A DNA stretch of 64,000 nucleotides from an uncultured Gemmatimonadota bacterium (GCA_913043255.1 CAJWLK010000001.1:186001-250000), one strand, 5' to 3'. Numbered from the stretch's first letter, positions 18,772-28,756 are shown. Notes: generated by a model not told the origin, from the letters alone. Numbers and translations are program-made.

Positions 18772-20240
18772 CCTTCAACCGCCTTGGCATCGAGAAAACC
18801 GGTTGCCGCTATAATCCTTTCTTTGACTCGATCACGTCCCATCGCGACGACAACCTCGAAGATACCTGGACTCACACCCTGTCCCATCAGTGCTACGCGC
18901 AATGGATTGATCAGTCTTCCCGCACCAACTCCAAGCCGTTCAGCTAGTGCACGGGTGACTATTTCCAGGGATTCGAGGCTCCATTCGTCGAGTTGATCAA
19001 ATACACTGCCAAGGTCTCGCAATGCGTTAGAAGCTGCTTTGGGTTCTGTCCAGAATCGATCTACTGCAGATGACTCATAATCGATTGTTGCGGCAAAAAA
19101 AGGAGAAACCTGTCCGGCGAGAGCTGGAATCGTTCTCGGACGATTTTTCACAAGATCTAGTATCTCTGCGAGTCGATCTCCTGAGGTCTCTAGCGTCGGA
19201 TGTGTTTTGGACAAAGATAGACCTTCGTCGACCGCACGAGCCCTAAGCTCACGAATAACATCAGGGGCGAGCACCGAGGCAGGACTATTCGCAATATGCT
19301 GTCCATTTAACCATTCGAGTTTTTCAAGGTCAAAAACAGCACTCTTTTTGAGTACCCGGCCGATCTCAAAGACGGAAACCAATTCATCGGCCCCAAACAA
19401 CTCGCGATCATCACCCGGTGACCACCCCAAGAGCGCGAGGAAATTAATCACACCCTGAGCCAAAAATCCCTGCTCTTGGTACTCAAGCACAGACATCGCC
19501 CCGTGCCTTTTTGAGAGCCGTTTTGCATCCGGACCCAAAATCAGTGGCACATGGGCAAAAATCGGAATCGAACTCTCAAGGGCTCGATAGATCACGATCT
19601 GTTTGGGTGTATTCGAGATATGATCATCTCCGCGAATCACATGGGTAATTCGACTTTCCCGGTCATCGGACACCACAGCCAAGTTATAGACCGGCGTGCC
19701 ATCGGATCGGAGAACGATGAAATCATCCACTGCGCCTGCCGGGAATGACATCGGACCATGGATCAGATCTTCCCAACCTATAGCTTCGTTGGGCACTCGT
19801 ACTCGCAGAGCGAACGGTTCCTCAGCTGCAGCTCTTGCCTCAGACTCAACCACCGACAGGTCACCACATCTCCCGTCGTATCCAAACCCAGAACCTGTTC
19901 GTTCAGCTTCTTCCCGACGAGACCTAAGATCCTCTGAGGTACAGAAACAACGGTAAGCCGCACCTCTATCTAGAAGTGCAAAAGCCTCTTCTCGATGTCG
20001 CTCTACTCCGTCGGCTTGAAAAACCGGCCCCTCATCAATCGTCACACCTAACCACTCCAACCCATCTAAAATGATTTGTGTCATTTCAGGACTAGAACGG
20101 GCGCGGTCGGTATCTTCGATGCGAAGCAGGAAAACACCTTCCTCGTGCCGAGCAAAAAGCCAGTTAAACAGTGCCGTCCGTGCACCTCCGACATGAAGGT
20201 ACCCTGTAGGACTTGGTGCAAAACGCACCCTTACGGTCAT
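18768..20240 (-). CDS. gltX: glutamyl-tRNA synthetase
   Basis: 490 residues, the usual length. The class I signatures are PSPTGYLHVGGARTALFNW (HIGH-like) at the N-terminus and LSKRHGAMSVLEY (KMSKS-like) near residue 247. LLRIEDTDRARS and HVIRGDDHISNTPKQI are also conserved GluRS blocks. The enzyme charges tRNA-Glu and, where GatCAB is present, tRNA-Gln. GAGAAGAAGCG precedes the ATG. Confidence 0.95.
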   Translation of the reverse strand: MTVRVRFAPSPTGYLHVGGARTALFNWLFARHEEGVFLLRIEDTDRARSSPEMTQIILDGLEWLGVTIDEGPVFQADGVERHREEAFALLDRGAAYRCFCTSEDLRSRREEAERTGSGFGYDGRCGDLSVVESEARAAAEEPFALRVRVPNEAIGWEDLIHGPMSFPAGAVDDFIVLRSDGTPVYNLAVVSDDRESRITHVIRGDDHISNTPKQIVIYRALESSIPIFAHVPLILGPDAKRLSKRHGAMSVLEYQEQGFLAQGVINFLALLGWSPGDDRELFGADELVSVFEIGRVLKKSAVFDLEKLEWLNGQHIANSPASVLAPDVIRELRARAVDEGLSLSKTHPTLETSGDRLAEILDLVKNRPRTIPALAGQVSPFFAATIDYESSAVDRFWTEPKAASNALRDLGSVFDQLDEWSLESLEIVTRALAERLGVGAGRLINPLRVALMGQGVSPGIFEVVVAMGRDRVKERIIAATGFLDAKAVEG

Positions 20241-20263
20241 CGCTTCTTCTCTAACCTTTTCGA

Positions 20264-21148
20264 CTAGATGCTGTCCTGAAAAACATTGGCATCTCCATCT
20301 CCGGTCTTATAAGCATGCACCACGAGTGTTCCGAAAACCGCTGTACCAAGCGCCACGTGCGCAATCCGCCAGGATTGGGGCAAAATCTCCAAGACCATTA
20401 CCGCACCAACAATCACTTGTGCCACCATCAAAAAAGTTGCGATCCAAGCACTAACCCGTACTCGTTCAGGTCCCACCCACGGTAAAGAAAAGATCCCTAA
20501 CATCAGAAGATATGCACTAACTCGATGGACCCAATGTAAGTGGATACGCCAATGCCCACCCGGAAAAAGTGACCCATTGCACAAAGGGAATCCCTGGCAT
20601 GCAGGGGCTGCACCAAGATTAGCTACTAAACCACCCAGCATCACGGTAACAACTCCAAGACCCACTAGTAGCCACGCCATCCGCACAGCCGGAGTAACTT
20701 GATTCACAAGCGGCGAACCATCGGCGACTCCAAGTGAAGCAAGCAATAGGCTCGCAAACAGAGCCATCGCTGTACCCAAATGCAGAACGACAGTTGTGGG
20801 AGGCAATTCTAACCAAACGGTTATGGCACCGAGAAGAATTTGCACTACCAGCAAAAAGACAATCCAGCTGACGAGCCTAAACCGACCACGCCATGCAGGA
20901 GCCTGCCGATTTAAGCAAGCCCACACAAATAGTACTCCAATCAAGACAGCAATAAACGCCGCGACCAGACGATGCCCCCATTCAATCCACGTCGCAAAGT
21001 CCCATGGAGGAAACAATTGGCCATTGCACAACGGCCAGTCGTCTCCACACCCCATACCACTGCCTGTAATTCGCACAATTCCACCTAGTACGATAAGCAG
21101 ATACGTAAAAAAAGCGGTGAGTGCCGCGTGCCGACGCCATGCATCCAT
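20264..21148 (-). CDS. ctaA: heme A synthase (COX15/CtaA)
   Basis: 294 residues from ATG 21148, with GAGGA six bases upstream; a TTG start at 21160 is possible. There are eight predicted membrane helices in two similar halves. Each half has the heme-ligand His (EWGHRLVAAFIAV, LHLGTAMALF, HWVHRVSAYLLM, AHVALGTAVFG) and a Cys pair in the loop (CGDDWPLCNGQ and CQGFPLCNGS), as in the CtaA subtype with redox-sensitive Cys. It oxidises heme O to heme A, which implies an aa3-type terminal oxidase elsewhere in the genome. Confidence 0.92.
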   Translation of the reverse strand: MDAWRRHAALTAFFTYLLIVLGGIVRITGSGMGCGDDWPLCNGQLFPPWDFATWIEWGHRLVAAFIAVLIGVLFVWACLNRQAPAWRGRFRLVSWIVFLLVVQILLGAITVWLELPPTTVVLHLGTAMALFASLLLASLGVADGSPLVNQVTPAVRMAWLLVGLGVVTVMLGGLVANLGAAPACQGFPLCNGSLFPGGHWRIHLHWVHRVSAYLLMLGIFSLPWVGPERVRVSAWIATFLMVAQVIVGAVMVLEILPQSWRIAHVALGTAVFGTLVVHAYKTGDGDANVFQDSI

Positions 21149-21317
21149 CGAAATCCTCAAAGACCTTGTCTCCTTTATTAATTCGAGTGAGGGGTTCTGT
21201 TTTATAAAATCTAAGAACCATACTCAGTACGCGTTGCCCGTTTTCAAAGAGCGTGTAAGTTCTCGCTCCTCCCGGAATGACCGGGCGCGGAAACTCGGGT
21301 GAGCACCGCTTAAGCGC

Positions 21318-21878
21318 TCAAGGCAGAATTTCCTCAATATCAGCAGATAACGACTCTAGTGTCTGTGGGCCTATATACTCTTTCCGAACCCAACCCTCAG
21401 CGTCCACAATAAGGGTAAAGGGGAAACCAACGGCACCAAACTTGGCAACGGCCGTTGCCATGTCCGTCACCCAAATCGGATAATTCACCCCATACTCAGT
21501 AGCAAAGGTGCGAATGTTCTCGGGCTCACCTGAGTCAACCGCGATCCCGATGACATGGACCCCCTGCTCCTCGTACACGTCCGCCAGTTCAGACAACTCG
21601 GGAAGCTCCGTACGACAGGGCAAGCACCACGTCCCCCAGAAGTTGATCACCGCCGCATCTCCCGACAGATCCAAGATGGAGACTGAAGTTCCCTCCAGGT
21701 CAGTGAAAACATGCGCAGGAGCTTGCTGAACCCCCGAAGGCCCAGCATCGAGTGCCGGAGCATCTCGCTCAGGAGAACCCGTGCATGCCAACACGAAAAC
21801 AAAGAGAACAAAAACAGGCCAAAGAAGTGTCACGTAATGCCTGTCAGTACAATCAACGCGGCGCACTCGGATCATCAT
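21318..21878 (-). CDS. TlpA-family thiol-disulfide oxidoreductase lipoprotein
   Basis: 186 residues. A membrane-targeting signal ends in a lipobox (FVFVLAC, Cys near residue 32). The thioredoxin fold follows with the active site NFWGTWCLPCRTELPEL near residue 80 (CxxC) and the cis-Pro region FPFTLIVDAEG. The family reduces disulfides in the periplasm, often for cytochrome maturation. It starts inside the stop codon of the upstream amidohydrolase (ATGA overlap) and is followed by ctaA after a 169-base gap, so a respiratory role is plausible. Confidence 0.88.
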   Translation of the reverse strand: MMIRVRRVDCTDRHYVTLLWPVFVLFVFVLACTGSPERDAPALDAGPSGVQQAPAHVFTDLEGTSVSILDLSGDAAVINFWGTWCLPCRTELPELSELADVYEEQGVHVIGIAVDSGEPENIRTFATEYGVNYPIWVTDMATAVAKFGAVGFPFTLIVDAEGWVRKEYIGPQTLESLSADIEEILP

Positions 21879-23647
21879 GAACCGGTCCGTCCTGCTTGTG
21901 TCCGTGCGTCTTCCGGCGTCAGGATTACACCTGGGAGAGCATACGTAAGCTCTCCCTCATCCACTACCAGTTCGCCGTTCACAAATACCAAGTCTACCCC
22001 AGACGCATACTGGTGCGGTTCAAAGAACGTTGCATTGTCTTGAAGCTCATCCAAATCAAGGACTGTAACATCAGCGATGAATCCTTCGCGGATCATACCT
22101 CGATCTTTAAGCCCAAGTACCTGGGCTGGCAAAGTGGTCATGGACCGTACAGCACTTTCGACGGAAAGCACTCCTAAGTCCATGGCGTACCGTTTAATCT
22201 TACGTGGGAACGTCCCATAAAATCGTGCATGGACTGGACCGTCACTTGGCAACGCAATTCCTGCATCTGAAGCAGTCACCAACCATGTCTCTCCGGAGAA
22301 CGATTCGACGTCGAGTTCCGAAAGCGAAAAACCTCTTACCCGAGCGCCTCCTGGCCGACTTCGATCTCCTTCCAGTTGGAGTCGAATCGCGACTTCTACC
22401 GGATACGCATCCCACTCAGCCGCGAGTTCTGCAACTGTACGCCCTATTTTTTCTGGGTCTGGATGATCCATAATAACAAGATTTTCCGGACCACCTCGGC
22501 GACTAATCTCATGCGCAACATCTTGGCGTACCTGCTCACCACGACCGGCATCATTCAACGCCGCTTCAAGGACAGCCCCAAAATCCGAAATCGTGGAGTT
22601 GGGGGAAGGACTCATGTTTTCGAACAGCCACCTCGGGAGCAAAACCGTCCCTCCATCACTTCCCGTGGTATTATAGGGGTATTGGTCGGCCCAGATTGGG
22701 ATGCCGCGAGAGCGCGCGCGCTCAATTAAATCTGCCAAGACAGTCCCTGCACCCCAAAAGTCAGAGCCACGGGCCTTTATGTGCGTAGCAACGGTTGTCA
22801 CCCCCGTTCGCTCCGCGATATCAATATCCTCAAGTATCGTCTGGATCATGGTAGGAGGCCCTGGATCATCCTGACTTGGCCAGAACCACATCGGAGTCAT
22901 ACCAGAGCTTCGTTCGTGGACGATATAGATGCCACCACCAGCTCCAGCTGCCTCAACCAACGGGTAGAGTTCAGATGTTTCACTCCACCTGCCAGGCACA
23001 TATTCTAGTCCCGCACTTAGTCCAAATGCACCTTCTGCCATTCCCTGCTCGACCATCCCCGCCATCTGTTGGACCTCGGCGGGTGTCGCAAAACGGCGAT
23101 AGTCTTCTCCAAGTGCTAGCTCGCGAATCGTATTATGCCCAATCATAAGCGCCGCATTAGGCCCGTGTCCGCGATCTTCAAGCCTCGCCCGTTGATCGAC
23201 AATCGGCCACGGAGATCGACCATCTTGGTTAACAACCACCGTGGTTACCCCTTGACTGACCAAGTTAGGGGCTGCCCGTCTCCGTGCCCCCTCACTTCCT
23301 TCAACGCCGGGGGCATCAAGGCCATCATCTGCATGTGAGTGGAGGTCAATGAATCCTGGAACCACATAACGACCTTCCACGTCAATCACCCGATCGGCAC
23401 CAGTTGAAGCAAGATCTCCGATCGCCACAATGAATCCGTTTTTTAATCCCACATCGGCGCGGAACCATGGGTTTCCAGTTCCGTCGAGTACTCGCCCTCC
23501 TCGAAGGAGAGTGTCAAATTGATCGTTCTCTTGCGCGACGGCGGGGGAGGCAGCAACTAGAAAGCCAAGCCCCATAAGAGTGATTTTCACAAGCCTCATC
23601 GGACAATGAAACCCAGATTCCAACACACTTCTTGTGCAACGTGACAT
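21875..23647 (-). CDS. exported N-acyl-D-amino-acid deacylase family amidohydrolase
   Basis: About 590 residues. The start is uncertain: ATG 23647 has GGGGGA just upstream, while ATG 23599 puts the signal peptide (ITLMGLGFLVAASPAVAQ) directly at the N-terminus. The D-aminoacylase signatures are present: RGGRVLDGTGNPWFRADVG, FIDLHSHADDG (HxH zinc ligands), GLSAGLEYVPG, TVATHIKARG and, near the end, SDAGIALPSDGP. The mature protein probably lies in the periplasm and hydrolyses N-acyl-D-amino acids or similar amides. It is coupled to the TlpA lipoprotein gene downstream. Confidence 0.85.
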   Translation of the reverse strand: MSRCTRSVLESGFHCPMRLVKITLMGLGFLVAASPAVAQENDQFDTLLRGGRVLDGTGNPWFRADVGLKNGFIVAIGDLASTGADRVIDVEGRYVVPGFIDLHSHADDGLDAPGVEGSEGARRRAAPNLVSQGVTTVVVNQDGRSPWPIVDQRARLEDRGHGPNAALMIGHNTIRELALGEDYRRFATPAEVQQMAGMVEQGMAEGAFGLSAGLEYVPGRWSETSELYPLVEAAGAGGGIYIVHERSSGMTPMWFWPSQDDPGPPTMIQTILEDIDIAERTGVTTVATHIKARGSDFWGAGTVLADLIERARSRGIPIWADQYPYNTTGSDGGTVLLPRWLFENMSPSPNSTISDFGAVLEAALNDAGRGEQVRQDVAHEISRRGGPENLVIMDHPDPEKIGRTVAELAAEWDAYPVEVAIRLQLEGDRSRPGGARVRGFSLSELDVESFSGETWLVTASDAGIALPSDGPVHARFYGTFPRKIKRYAMDLGVLSVESAVRSMTTLPAQVLGLKDRGMIREGFIADVTVLDLDELQDNATFFEPHQYASGVDLVFVNGELVVDEGELTYALPGVILTPEDARTQAGRTGS

Positions 23648-23818
23648 GATTCCCCCACGAATAAATGCGAGCTCCTCACAAGAGTTATGCTCCCAGTGCA
23701 AAACTGATGACAACGCGGAGAACCGCGCTCGATTGGGAAGCTACCGACCCCATGACAATAGATCCAATCCTGGTCGCTTCGTTTGCGTTAGAAGGGTTTG
23801 TCGGATAGATGGCAACCC

Positions 23819-24838
23819 ATGAATGACATATTCCTTCGAGCCCTAGCTCGCGAACACGTTGAGAGAACGCCCGTATGGTTCATGCGACAAGCGGGTCGGT
23901 GCCTACCAGCCTATCGTGAAGAACGGCGACAATTCGAGTTTCTAGATCTGGTTCGGAATCCTGAGGCCGCCGCGCGCGTCACTGCCCTACCACTTGACTA
24001 CTTTCCTGTGGATGCACTGGTGCTCTTCCAAGATCTTTCGACTCCATTTGAAGCGGCGGGACTCGACATCGAATTAAGGCCTGGTGTGGGACCAGTGGTT
24101 CTGCCACCGTGGGGTGGACTTGAAGACGTGGATCGCCTGGAGCCATTCGATCCACGAGACCGACTCGCATTCGTGCTTGAAGCCATCCGAATTCTGCGAA
24201 ATAGGCATGCGGTGCCCATTATCGGCTTCGTTGGAGCCCCTTTTACCCTGTGTTCGTATCTCTGTAGCGGCCCTCGTGAAAGTAGGCTTGCCCAGCTTCG
24301 TGCGGTGATGACCGGAAAGACAGATACATGGGACCGCTTAGCACGTTTTTGGGTGGACCATCTTGCAGAATTTGCAATAGCGCAACATGAGGCGGGAGCT
24401 GGAGCGATCCAAATCTTTGATTCGTGGTGTGGAATCCTAAGTCCACAGGACTATAAGCAATACGTACTGCCCTATTCGAAGTCGTTACTCCAGCGCATCG
24501 GAGATGCTCAAATACCAACCGTACATTTTGGATCGGCCTACCAGACTATGCTCCCATTACTTGCAGAAGCGGGAGGGGATGCAATTGGTGTGGATTGGCG
24601 CACACCACTTGATGATGCATGGAAAGAGATCGGACTAGATCGTGGGATCCAGGGGAACCTTGACCCTGCAAGCATTTTGGCCGGCGAGGAAACCGCCCTA
24701 GTCGAAACTCGGAAGATTCTTACGAAAGCAGCAGGTCGCCCGGGGCACATTTTTAACGTCGGCCATGGACTTCACCCAAACTCAGACCCCTCTATAATTG
24801 CAGCCGTCGTAGAACAGGTCCAAAATGGACATACTTAA
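23819..24838 (+). CDS. hemE: uroporphyrinogen decarboxylase
   Basis: 339 residues from ATG 23819; a TTG at 23798 would add seven residues. It removes four carboxyl groups from uroporphyrinogen III to give coproporphyrinogen III. The two signatures are PVWFMRQAGRCLPAYRE near the N-terminus and the GFVGAPFTLCSYL block near residue 143. The catalytic Asp lies in LPLDYFPVDALVLFQDLSTP. It overlaps hemH by 14 bases on the same strand, so the two heme genes form an operon. Confidence 0.94.
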   Translation: MNDIFLRALAREHVERTPVWFMRQAGRCLPAYREERRQFEFLDLVRNPEAAARVTALPLDYFPVDALVLFQDLSTPFEAAGLDIELRPGVGPVVLPPWGGLEDVDRLEPFDPRDRLAFVLEAIRILRNRHAVPIIGFVGAPFTLCSYLCSGPRESRLAQLRAVMTGKTDTWDRLARFWVDHLAEFAIAQHEAGAGAIQIFDSWCGILSPQDYKQYVLPYSKSLLQRIGDAQIPTVHFGSAYQTMLPLLAEAGGDAIGVDWRTPLDDAWKEIGLDRGIQGNLDPASILAGEETALVETRKILTKAAGRPGHIFNVGHGLHPNSDPSIIAAVVEQVQNGHT

Positions 24839-25895
24839 CCCTTCTAGAATGACCGATTCAGCTGGCGTGTTGCTCATCAATTTTGGAGAACCAGAGACCA
24901 CCTCTTTGGGTGAAGTCGTTCCATTTCTCGAACGGATTTTCACGGCCAACTCCCGACTTGAGCCAGGTGATGACCCAGAGAGCGAAAGATTACGAAGCCG
25001 TATGTTGGCCAAGCAGCGCGCACCCAGCCTGGCCCGCTCTTACGCGCGTATTGGCGGATCTCCCCTCAACGCACAGGCCCTAGAGCAGGCCCGTATGCTA
25101 TCGTCGGAACTCGCATCAAGAGGAGTCGAGGTTCCAGTTGAAATTGGGATGCAATTCACGGAACCGACAATCGAAGATGCTATCACTCGGCTAAGGCGGC
25201 ATAATCCGAAGAAAATTGCTGTTCTCCCCGTATACCCATTATGTGGTCCGTCCACTACGGTCGCTTCACTAGCCAGCGTTACCACGACAATTGAAAGCCT
25301 TGGGTGGGAACCTGAAATCCTTGAAGTCACGGGGTGGCATCGGCACCCCGACTATCATTCACTCCGGGCAAGAACAACACAGAACGCAGCCCAAGATGCA
25401 GGACTGGACCTAAACACCGAAACTGACCGGCTCCTTTTCAGCGCCCATGGCACTCCGATCCGATACGTTCGCGAAGGAAGTCGGTACGTGAAATACGTGG
25501 AAGAATGGTGCAAAGCCCAAGGACAAACACTCGGCGTCCACAACTGGGATCTCGGATATCAGAATCACTCGAATCGAAAAGTAGAATGGACTCAGCCGTC
25601 TATTGAAGAGGCACTCCAGAGTCTCGCCGGGGTCAAAAATGTGCTCGTAGATCCGGTTAGTTTCATGCACGAACAATCTGAGACCCTCATGGAACTTGAT
25701 ATTGACCTTCGTGACGAAGCCGCCGCACTAGGCATACGATTACACCGGGTACCCGTCCCCCATGATGATGAGGCATTTTCTTCGGTGCTCGCAGACCTCG
25801 TTCTAATGGCGCTGGGGCAAGAAGTGCGAGGAATTCACACTTTGACTCGGTGTAGGTGTAGGCCTGGGGCCACAGTTTGCTTTAATGGGGCCTGA
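24825..25895 (+). CDS. hemH: ferrochelatase
   Basis: 356 residues (or 348 from ATG 24849). It inserts Fe2+ into protoporphyrin IX (or coproporphyrin III). The catalytic His is in LLFSAHGTPIRYV near residue 205 and the conserved Glu region in DPVSFMHEQSETLMELD near 285. GVLLINFGEPETT is the usual N-terminal strand. The tail holds three Cys (CRCRPGATVC), and another Cys lies in VYPLCGPSTT, so a [2Fe-2S] cluster as in some bacterial and animal ferrochelatases is possible. No hemG, hemY or hemQ is adjacent, so which branch of the pathway is used cannot be said from here. Confidence 0.93.
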   Translation: MDILNPSRMTDSAGVLLINFGEPETTSLGEVVPFLERIFTANSRLEPGDDPESERLRSRMLAKQRAPSLARSYARIGGSPLNAQALEQARMLSSELASRGVEVPVEIGMQFTEPTIEDAITRLRRHNPKKIAVLPVYPLCGPSTTVASLASVTTTIESLGWEPEILEVTGWHRHPDYHSLRARTTQNAAQDAGLDLNTETDRLLFSAHGTPIRYVREGSRYVKYVEEWCKAQGQTLGVHNWDLGYQNHSNRKVEWTQPSIEEALQSLAGVKNVLVDPVSFMHEQSETLMELDIDLRDEAAALGIRLHRVPVPHDDEAFSSVLADLVLMALGQEVRGIHTLTRCRCRPGATVCFNGA

Positions 25896-25910
25896 AGTCT
25901 CCCGTAGTAT

Positions 25911-25937
25911 TGGATTGATTGTAACACAACCAATCCA
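25911..25937. terminator. stem-loop between convergent hemH and 25976-26572
   Basis: TGGATTG-A-TTGT-AAC-ACAA-C-CAATCCA folds into an 11-bp stem with one internal mismatch and a three-base loop, 15 bases after the hemH stop. It lies between two convergent genes, so it may stop transcription from both sides. No clear U-tract follows, so an intrinsic terminator is likely but not certain. Confidence 0.5.
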
Positions 25938-25975
25938 TGAAGGATTGCGCACCCCTCAATTTCAGCTGCGATTCG

Positions 25976-26572
25976 TTAACCGGAAGTCGGAGTAGTGAGT
26001 TCCTCAATCACCCGGTCAACCGCACTACTAACCTCACCTCGAATTACACCAGCCAACATGTCGGCTGCTTCCCGAAGAAGAGAGTTAGGAACTCGACGAT
26101 CCTGGTCGAAGCGTACGATTTCTCCTAGGAATACTCCAACGAGCTGGCTGGCCGGTTCCACGTCTGAATCAGTTGATTCCTGAGCATCGAACGAGATATC
26201 GGGCACACTCGCCCGCCACGGCTCGTCTTCTTCGTCGGCCCCCACTTCAGCCTGTTCCATCGGCACGAGAGCAAGTAGGCTGCCTTCAACACCTGGTCCT
26301 CCAAGCCGCGCATTAAGTGCCAATGAAACGGGCTTGTCAAAAATAGACAGGTCGAGAAAATCCCTAACACTCTCATCGGGTATTGCACACCGACCAATCG
26401 TGCGACCCTCATGGAATGTTCCGATACAAACTGTGTTGTCGGGAGTGAGATGATGGTCTACGGTGCGCACCTCTATTTGCACCGGGGATGCTGTTCCGAC
26501 TAGCACATAGTCATGCTTGGACTGATCATCCCTCGGCGGCGGGAGCATGTCTCCGAAATACACGTTCAACAT
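25976..26572 (-). CDS. hypothetical protein
   Basis: 198 residues with no family that I recognise. There is no signal peptide or membrane helix. The N-terminal about 110 residues alternate short strands (YVLVGTASPVQIEVRTVD, TVCIGTFHEGRTIGRCAIP) and may form a small beta domain. An acidic, Ser/Glu-rich linker follows (VGADEEDEPW...STDSDVEPAS), and the last 55 residues look helical (LLREAADMLAGVIRGEV). Codon use resembles its neighbours and it fills the space between hemH and the leucine dehydrogenase, so it is probably a real cytoplasmic protein. Confidence 0.6.
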   Translation of the reverse strand: MLNVYFGDMLPPPRDDQSKHDYVLVGTASPVQIEVRTVDHHLTPDNTVCIGTFHEGRTIGRCAIPDESVRDFLDLSIFDKPVSLALNARLGGPGVEGSLLALVPMEQAEVGADEEDEPWRASVPDISFDAQESTDSDVEPASQLVGVFLGEIVRFDQDRRVPNSLLREAADMLAGVIRGEVSSAVDRVIEELTTPTSG

Positions 26573-26804
26573 TCCGTCACGTCACATTCCCCTTAACACA
26601 CCTCAGACACTATTATCGGACCCTCAACCGTCCTTCCGAACCACTTATTTACAACACTTCGGTAGCCCACGTGAACATCTGGATCGACCAGTTCATTAGA
26701 CGATCACCAAGTAAGTGACGAAAAGCAATCCCAATACTGAGCGAATCCCTCGCGATTCATTTTATCCCTGAAAATTCTCTGGATTAGACACACCTACTAT
26801 TCCC

Positions 26805-27857
26805 TTAGGACTGCTCATCGAGGAAACGTTTTGCCCTACGGTGAGCGACTCTCGAAGGCGAATCATCCAGTTCGTCCGCCTCGGAAAATATATCGTTCAA
26901 AGCTGTTTCAATTTTCTCGACTGCAGCCTCAAGTTGTCTTTCGTCTCGCTCACCCTGGTGTATATGCCCAAAGGCCACTGCACCACCGGCATTAATCACG
27001 TAGTCAGGCGCGTAAAGAATACCACGATCCTGCAGTGCCTTGGCATCAGAGAATGACTCCAGTTGGTTATTCGCGGAACCGGCAACAATCGCGCATTTCA
27101 ATCGTGAAATTGTATCTGGGTTAAGCGTTGCTCCGACCGCACACGGCGCATAGATGTCAAGTGGCATATCATAGACCGTACCTGGTGCGACAGCAGTCGC
27201 TCCGGTTTCTTCGACAGTCTTAGCAACGACAGCCTCATCAATGTCCGAGACAAAAAGGTGGGCACCAGCCGCTTTTAGTCGATCGACCAAAGGCAAACCC
27301 ACGTCCCCCAGCCCCTGGATGAGCACAGAGCGTGATTCAAAACTCTCTGAACCAAAGTGGTACTTTAGAGCGGCACGCATTCCTACAAAAACACCCAGCG
27401 CCGTGTATGGACCCGGATCAGCTGACTGCCCCTCCCTGACTCCAACTGCATGACCGGATATCGCACCGATTCTGATCATATCTTCAGGAGTGGTCCCCAT
27501 ATCTACACCCGTTTGAAACGCACCCTTGAGTGACTTGAGTCGCTCTGCATATCTATCTAGTAACCCGTCGCGCTCACGAGTCGGCAATCGGCCTGGGACA
27601 GCAAGTACAGCTTTCCCACCTCCAAAGGACATGCCTACTCCAGCCCACTTATATGTCATCCCTTCAGCCAAACGAAGTGCGTCCTCCAGCCCAGCGACAG
27701 GTGAATTATAGCTCTTCATACGAGTACCACCTGATGCCACCCCAAGCGTCGTGTTGTGAATTGCAATGAAAATCCAAGTTCCCGTGGGTTGATCATACGC
27801 AACCACCACAGACTCACCATCCCACGAAATAATTTTGTCTTGCAAAGTTTCAATCAT
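26805..27857 (-). CDS. leucine dehydrogenase-like amino-acid dehydrogenase
   Basis: 350 residues from ATG 27857, with GGAG five bases upstream. It belongs to the Glu/Leu/Phe/Val dehydrogenase family. The N-terminal half has the glycine-rich catalytic stretch GVGMSFGGGKAVLAVPG with the conserved Lys, and ASGGTRMKSY. The NAD domain has LIQGLGDVGLPLVDRL (GxGxxG) near residue 180. The length and the GGTRM motif favour leucine or branched-chain dehydrogenase over glutamate dehydrogenase. It deaminates the amino acid to the 2-oxoacid with NAD+, in the cytoplasm. Confidence 0.85.
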   Translation of the reverse strand: MIETLQDKIISWDGESVVVAYDQPTGTWIFIAIHNTTLGVASGGTRMKSYNSPVAGLEDALRLAEGMTYKWAGVGMSFGGGKAVLAVPGRLPTRERDGLLDRYAERLKSLKGAFQTGVDMGTTPEDMIRIGAISGHAVGVREGQSADPGPYTALGVFVGMRAALKYHFGSESFESRSVLIQGLGDVGLPLVDRLKAAGAHLFVSDIDEAVVAKTVEETGATAVAPGTVYDMPLDIYAPCAVGATLNPDTISRLKCAIVAGSANNQLESFSDAKALQDRGILYAPDYVINAGGAVAFGHIHQGERDERQLEAAVEKIETALNDIFSEADELDDSPSRVAHRRAKRFLDEQS

Positions 27858-27970
27858 CTCTTCTCCAGCTCGTCTCGCCGTCACCGGATAAAAACATGTG
27901 ACAAAGCGCTAATATCAGTGACAGGATAGACTTCCCATACGAATGTGAGGACTGTCCAGCCACGCCATTT

Positions 27971-28639
27971 TCAGCGGTAAGTGACAATCTCAAGTAGCGA
28001 CTTTTTCGTTATATTTGGGACAACTGCTTTGTCCGAAGGGTACCCAACTACCAGCATGAGAAATGGACGTTCATTCTTAGGACGATCAAGTATTTCGTTA
28101 AGAAAACCCATAGGGCTCGGTGTATGCGTCAGTGTTACCAAGCCTGCGTGGTGAAGCCCAGTGATCAACATCCCCGTCGCGATACCCACAGATTCCGATA
28201 CGTAGTAGTTCTTGAACTTCTTATCATTCTCTACTGCATAACTCTCTGCAAAAATCGCAATAAGTACAGGGGCCTCCTCCAAAAACGGCTTTTTTTCATC
28301 GGTCCCAAGGGCAGCTAATGCCTCCAACCATTCAGGTGGTGCTCGGTTCTCGTAAAAATCTCGCTCTTCCTCTTCAGCTGCTTCACAGATCTCGCGCTTC
28401 AATTTTGGGTCTCGAACCACAACGAAATGCCATGGTTGTTTATTAGCTCCGTTTGGAGCTGTTGACGCAGCCTCTATACACGCGTCAATCACTTCCGCGG
28501 GAACGGGGTCCTCGGAGTATTCACGAACGGTTCGTCGTAACCGAAGTTGATCTCGGAAAGCGCAAGCAAGTTCGACCATCTCCGCAGGATCACGCCTTCT
28601 GAATCCTTTGAGTGGGACCGGATCGTAAGCCTTACTCAT
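27971..28639 (-). CDS. nitroreductase family FMN oxidoreductase
   Basis: 222 residues. The FMN-binding N-terminal motif [14 protein letters not shown] and [19 protein letters not shown] identify the nitroreductase superfamily. [16 protein letters not shown] lines the flavin pocket, and a helix-rich insert ([20 protein letters not shown]) lies in the middle. These dimeric enzymes use NAD(P)H to reduce nitro compounds, quinones or flavins. The natural substrate cannot be read from the sequence. Confidence 0.85.
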   Translation of the reverse strand: MSKAYDPVPLKGFRRRDPAEMVELACAFRDQLRLRRTVREYSEDPVPAEVIDACIEAASTAPNGANKQPWHFVVVRDPKLKREICEAAEEEERDFYENRAPPEWLEALAALGTDEKKPFLEEAPVLIAIFAESYAVENDKKFKNYYVSESVGIATGMLITGLHHAGLVTLTHTPSPMGFLNEILDRPKNERPFLMLVVGYPSDKAVVPNITKKSLLEIVTYR

Positions 28640-28756
28640 GACAGGAACATTGGGTCTTCCACGTATAGCGCATCAAAGAAGACCACCAATGTTAATACTC
28701 GCCATTGGACTCAACCCCGATATCCGGCCCCATACCCACCTGATGTTCTTGGCAAG

